A stretch of DNA of 53,266 bases, taken from contig CAKZZO010000133.1 in NCBI GenBank assembly GCA_937885175.1, positions 1 to 53,266 on the forward strand, written 5' to 3'. Positions 51,669-53,266 of the stretch are shown in pieces. Each line of letters starts with the position of its first letter. The first letter of the stretch is position 1. The notes under the pieces were generated by a model. The model worked only from the letters and a program-made list of their open reading frames with translations. It was not told where the DNA came from and made no database searches. Source of the DNA: an uncultured Treponema sp. GTDB taxonomy: Bacteria; Spirochaetota; Spirochaetia; Treponematales; Treponemataceae. The translations under genes and the position numbers were made by a program.

Positions 51669-51983
51669 ATGACGGATTCAAAGAAAATTTCATGGACTGA
51701 AGTAGAAGACAAAATTTGTTGTCAAGCTTTTTTAGAAGAGTATGTTTTTCTAAAAAAGGATACAGATGTAGAAAAAGTCTTGGATGATATAAAAGACTAT
51801 GAAAATTTTATAGAACGTGACAGAAGTTCAATTCGGATGCGATTACAAAATATAAAAGCACTGGTAGAAGAATTACATATTCAAAATACTGCAAGAATAA
51901 CGCCATTAAATAATGCAGCAAGCCAAACGAGAAGAATACTGCAAGAAGAACTAAAAAAAATGACTGAGGGGAAAAGTAGATAA
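51669..51983 (+). CDS. Small helical protein, unknown
   Basis: 104 aa, charged, probably all helix. The pattern SWTEVEDKICCQAFLEEYVF, then a stretch ending DRSSIRMRLQNIKALVEELH, resembles a small module seen at the front of some HNH-nuclease and other mobile-element proteins, where the SIRMRLQNI part may contact DNA. No nuclease follows here. AAGGAG before the ATG. It sits under the operator-bearing promoter and may be coupled to the lipoprotein gene behind it. Function unknown. Confidence 0.5.
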   Translation: MTDSKKISWTEVEDKICCQAFLEEYVFLKKDTDVEKVLDDIKDYENFIERDRSSIRMRLQNIKALVEELHIQNTARITPLNNAASQTRRILQEELKKMTEGKSR

Positions 51984-52028
51984 CCTTTGGTTTTAAGATA
52001 TGATAAAATTATTATCGGGAGGAAATTT

Positions 52029-52475
52029 TTGAAATATTTTAATCAGATTTTTTGTTTTGTTATAGGCGTATTAGTATACACGGTACTTATTTCTTGTGTT
52101 ACAACATGGACTGCACCAAATTATACTCGTGCTTCCAAAGAGCTACCAAGAAATGTTTCTAATTATTGTGATTACAGAATAAAGGATTGTACACTGCCTG
52201 ACGGAAAAATAGCAGATGTTTATATATTTAATCATAGTGCAGATGCGGTGGCCTGGCAAAATTGTCAAACTAGAATATTTCGAAAAGATAATTTTTTTAC
52301 AAAATTAGCACCATCTCCACAGGACTTATGGAAACCTATAGGTCCACTAACGCCATATTTTGAGAAAATATACTATTTTCAAAATAGATATGGTGAAAAA
52401 ATGGCAACAGAAATGGTTAAAGAAGGAATTTCAGCGTTGTCTTATTATACTACCAATGATTTAGACAATATGTAG
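52029..52475 (+). CDS. Lipoprotein of unknown function, TTG start
   Basis: 148 aa from the TTG at 52029, which has a perfect GGGAGG six bases upstream; an upstream ATG at 51987 has none and would spoil the signal peptide. The lipobox VLISC gives a lipidated Cys near residue 22. The mature part has several cysteines (NYCDYRIKDC, WQNCQT) and a final TTNDLDNM. The stop codon lies inside the 9-bp inverted repeat that bounds the IS110 leader, so the end of the protein may have been changed by insertion. Function unknown. Confidence 0.6.
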   Translation: MKYFNQIFCFVIGVLVYTVLISCVTTWTAPNYTRASKELPRNVSNYCDYRIKDCTLPDGKIADVYIFNHSADAVAWQNCQTRIFRKDNFFTKLAPSPQDLWKPIGPLTPYFEKIYYFQNRYGEKMATEMVKEGISALSYYTTNDLDNM

Positions 52476-52572
52476 TGCCATCCGGTTTGTAAAAACGTGG
52501 ATTTAGCTCCAAAATAGTTAATGACAAAATTAACAGTATGGGCATTACCTCATACAAAGTGGAGGCACTACA
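52471..52572 (+). ncRNA. Candidate IS110 bridge-RNA-like leader
   Basis: TGTAGTGCC (52471-52479) and GGCACTACA (52564-52572) are perfect 9-bp inverted repeats enclosing about 85 bp. Inside are smaller stems: TGGA with TCCA, GTTAAT with ATTAAC, and GTATG with CATAC (extended by GG/CC). This multi-hairpin leader before an IS110 transposase is where IS110-type bridge RNAs are encoded, though this one would be shorter than the best-studied example (about 177 nt). The true element ends are not known. Confidence 0.4.
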
Positions 52573-53266
52573 TGGAAATTATAACACGAAACGAAAAGAT
52601 TTTGTACGTTGGAATTGATGTTCACAAGGACACCTATTCACTTTGCTGCTTTGACTTTTTCAGAAATGAACTTTCTGATGAAATGACAATCAAGGCGACA
52701 ACGAAAGCTGTAATAAAATACCTGGAGGCAATAAAGAAAAAGTACAAGGAAGAAATTCTGTTCGCCTGCGGATACGAAGCAGGACCAACAGGTTACGGCC
52801 TTTGCCGCGGATTACAAAAGGCTGGTTATGGCTGCGTAGTTATGGCACCGACAACAATGTCGAATCCGGATGGAAAGAAACGGGTAAAGACTGACAGAAT
52901 TGATGCGAGGGCAATTGCGAGAATCCTTGCATATAAATCTTACAGTCAGGTTCATCTTCCGAGTGAAGAAATGGAGGCCCTGAAGGAATATACAAGAGCA
53001 AGAGATGCAAAGAAGAGAATGTTTAAAAAAGCAAAGCAGGAACTTCTTTCTTTCCTGCTGAGAAACGGAAAATCGTATCCTGAAAGCGGAAATTACTGGA
53101 CTGAAAAATTCTTCAAATGGATAAAGACTGTTCAGTTTTCCGAAAAATGGATGCAGGAGGCTTTCAGTGAGTATCTTTCGGAAGTTTACAGTCTGAAAGC
53201 TAAAATTGAATTGATGGATACAAAAATTCGAGAAATAGCGGAGCTTGAAATCGTAAAGGATAAAGT
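52572..53266 (+). mobile_element. IS110-family transposase, cut by the window end
   Basis: Starts at the ATG at 52572 (GGAGG before it) and stays open to the end of the window (231 codons seen). The DEDD RuvC-like start LYVGIDVHKDTYSLCCF, the second acidic region CGYEAGPTGYGLCRGL, and KTDRIDARAIARIL are the IS110 family marks. The enzyme uses a structured RNA from the element to choose and join target and donor DNA. The C-terminal serine-bearing transposase_20 domain is beyond the window. It lies next to the lipoprotein gene whose stop codon falls in the leader. Confidence 0.9.

Overview
The window comes from a fermentative, host-associated spirochaete, most likely Treponema. It carries a short archaeal-type phenylalanyl-tRNA synthetase beta chain, as spirochaetes do, many spirochaete-style lipoproteins, a monomeric [FeFe] hydrogenase, a pectate lyase and a gluconate-type sugar dehydrogenase. 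No rRNA, tRNA or CRISPR array was found. The species cannot be named from the sequence alone.

Left third (1-20.4 kb): mostly accessory. It holds a possible small RNA, a lone nuclease-like protein, an outer-membrane barrel, a DUF4143 ATPase, four large lipoproteins (a 1643-aa InlB-type repeat protein, a PL1 pectate lyase, a 690-aa unknown and a 1115-aa BspA-like leucine-rich-repeat protein), a gluconate 5-dehydrogenase-like SDR, and an HTH-HATPase-DUF4325 protein behind three evenly spaced promoter repeats. The 690-aa lipoprotein gene has a perfect 27-bp inverted repeat that places a C9 run between its -35 and -10 boxes and a G9 run at its ribosome-binding position, which suggests phase-variable expression.

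Middle (20.4-37.2 kb): an RsbU/RsbW/STAS partner-switching set, a zinc-ribbon FGE-like protein, the hydrogenase, a methyltransferase, PutP, a tight three-gene set resembling part of an aryl-polyene locus (O-methyltransferase, ketoacyl-synthase-like chain-length factor, PlsC acyltransferase), two envelope lipoproteins, YhbY, QueH, PheT and ArgA. Several genes here have a -10 box placed so that the mRNA should begin at or within a few bases of the ATG (leaderless).

Right (37.2-50.4 kb): the replication-origin region. It has two perfect parS sites, DnaA boxes in two intergenic regions, gyrB-gyrA leftward, and dnaA, dnaN, recF, a DUF721 gene, rpmH, rnpA, yidD, yidC and jag rightward. The last 2.9 kb is accessory again: a periplasmic protein, an XRE regulator facing a small unknown gene and a lipoprotein, and an IS110-family element cut by the window end with a structured leader that could be its bridge RNA.

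Three kinds of short dispersed repeat were seen: a GC-rich element of about 100 bp (three copies, each just after the stop codon of a minus-strand gene), a 160-187 bp element (two copies), and a single 130-bp MITE-like element with 14-bp terminal inverted repeats.
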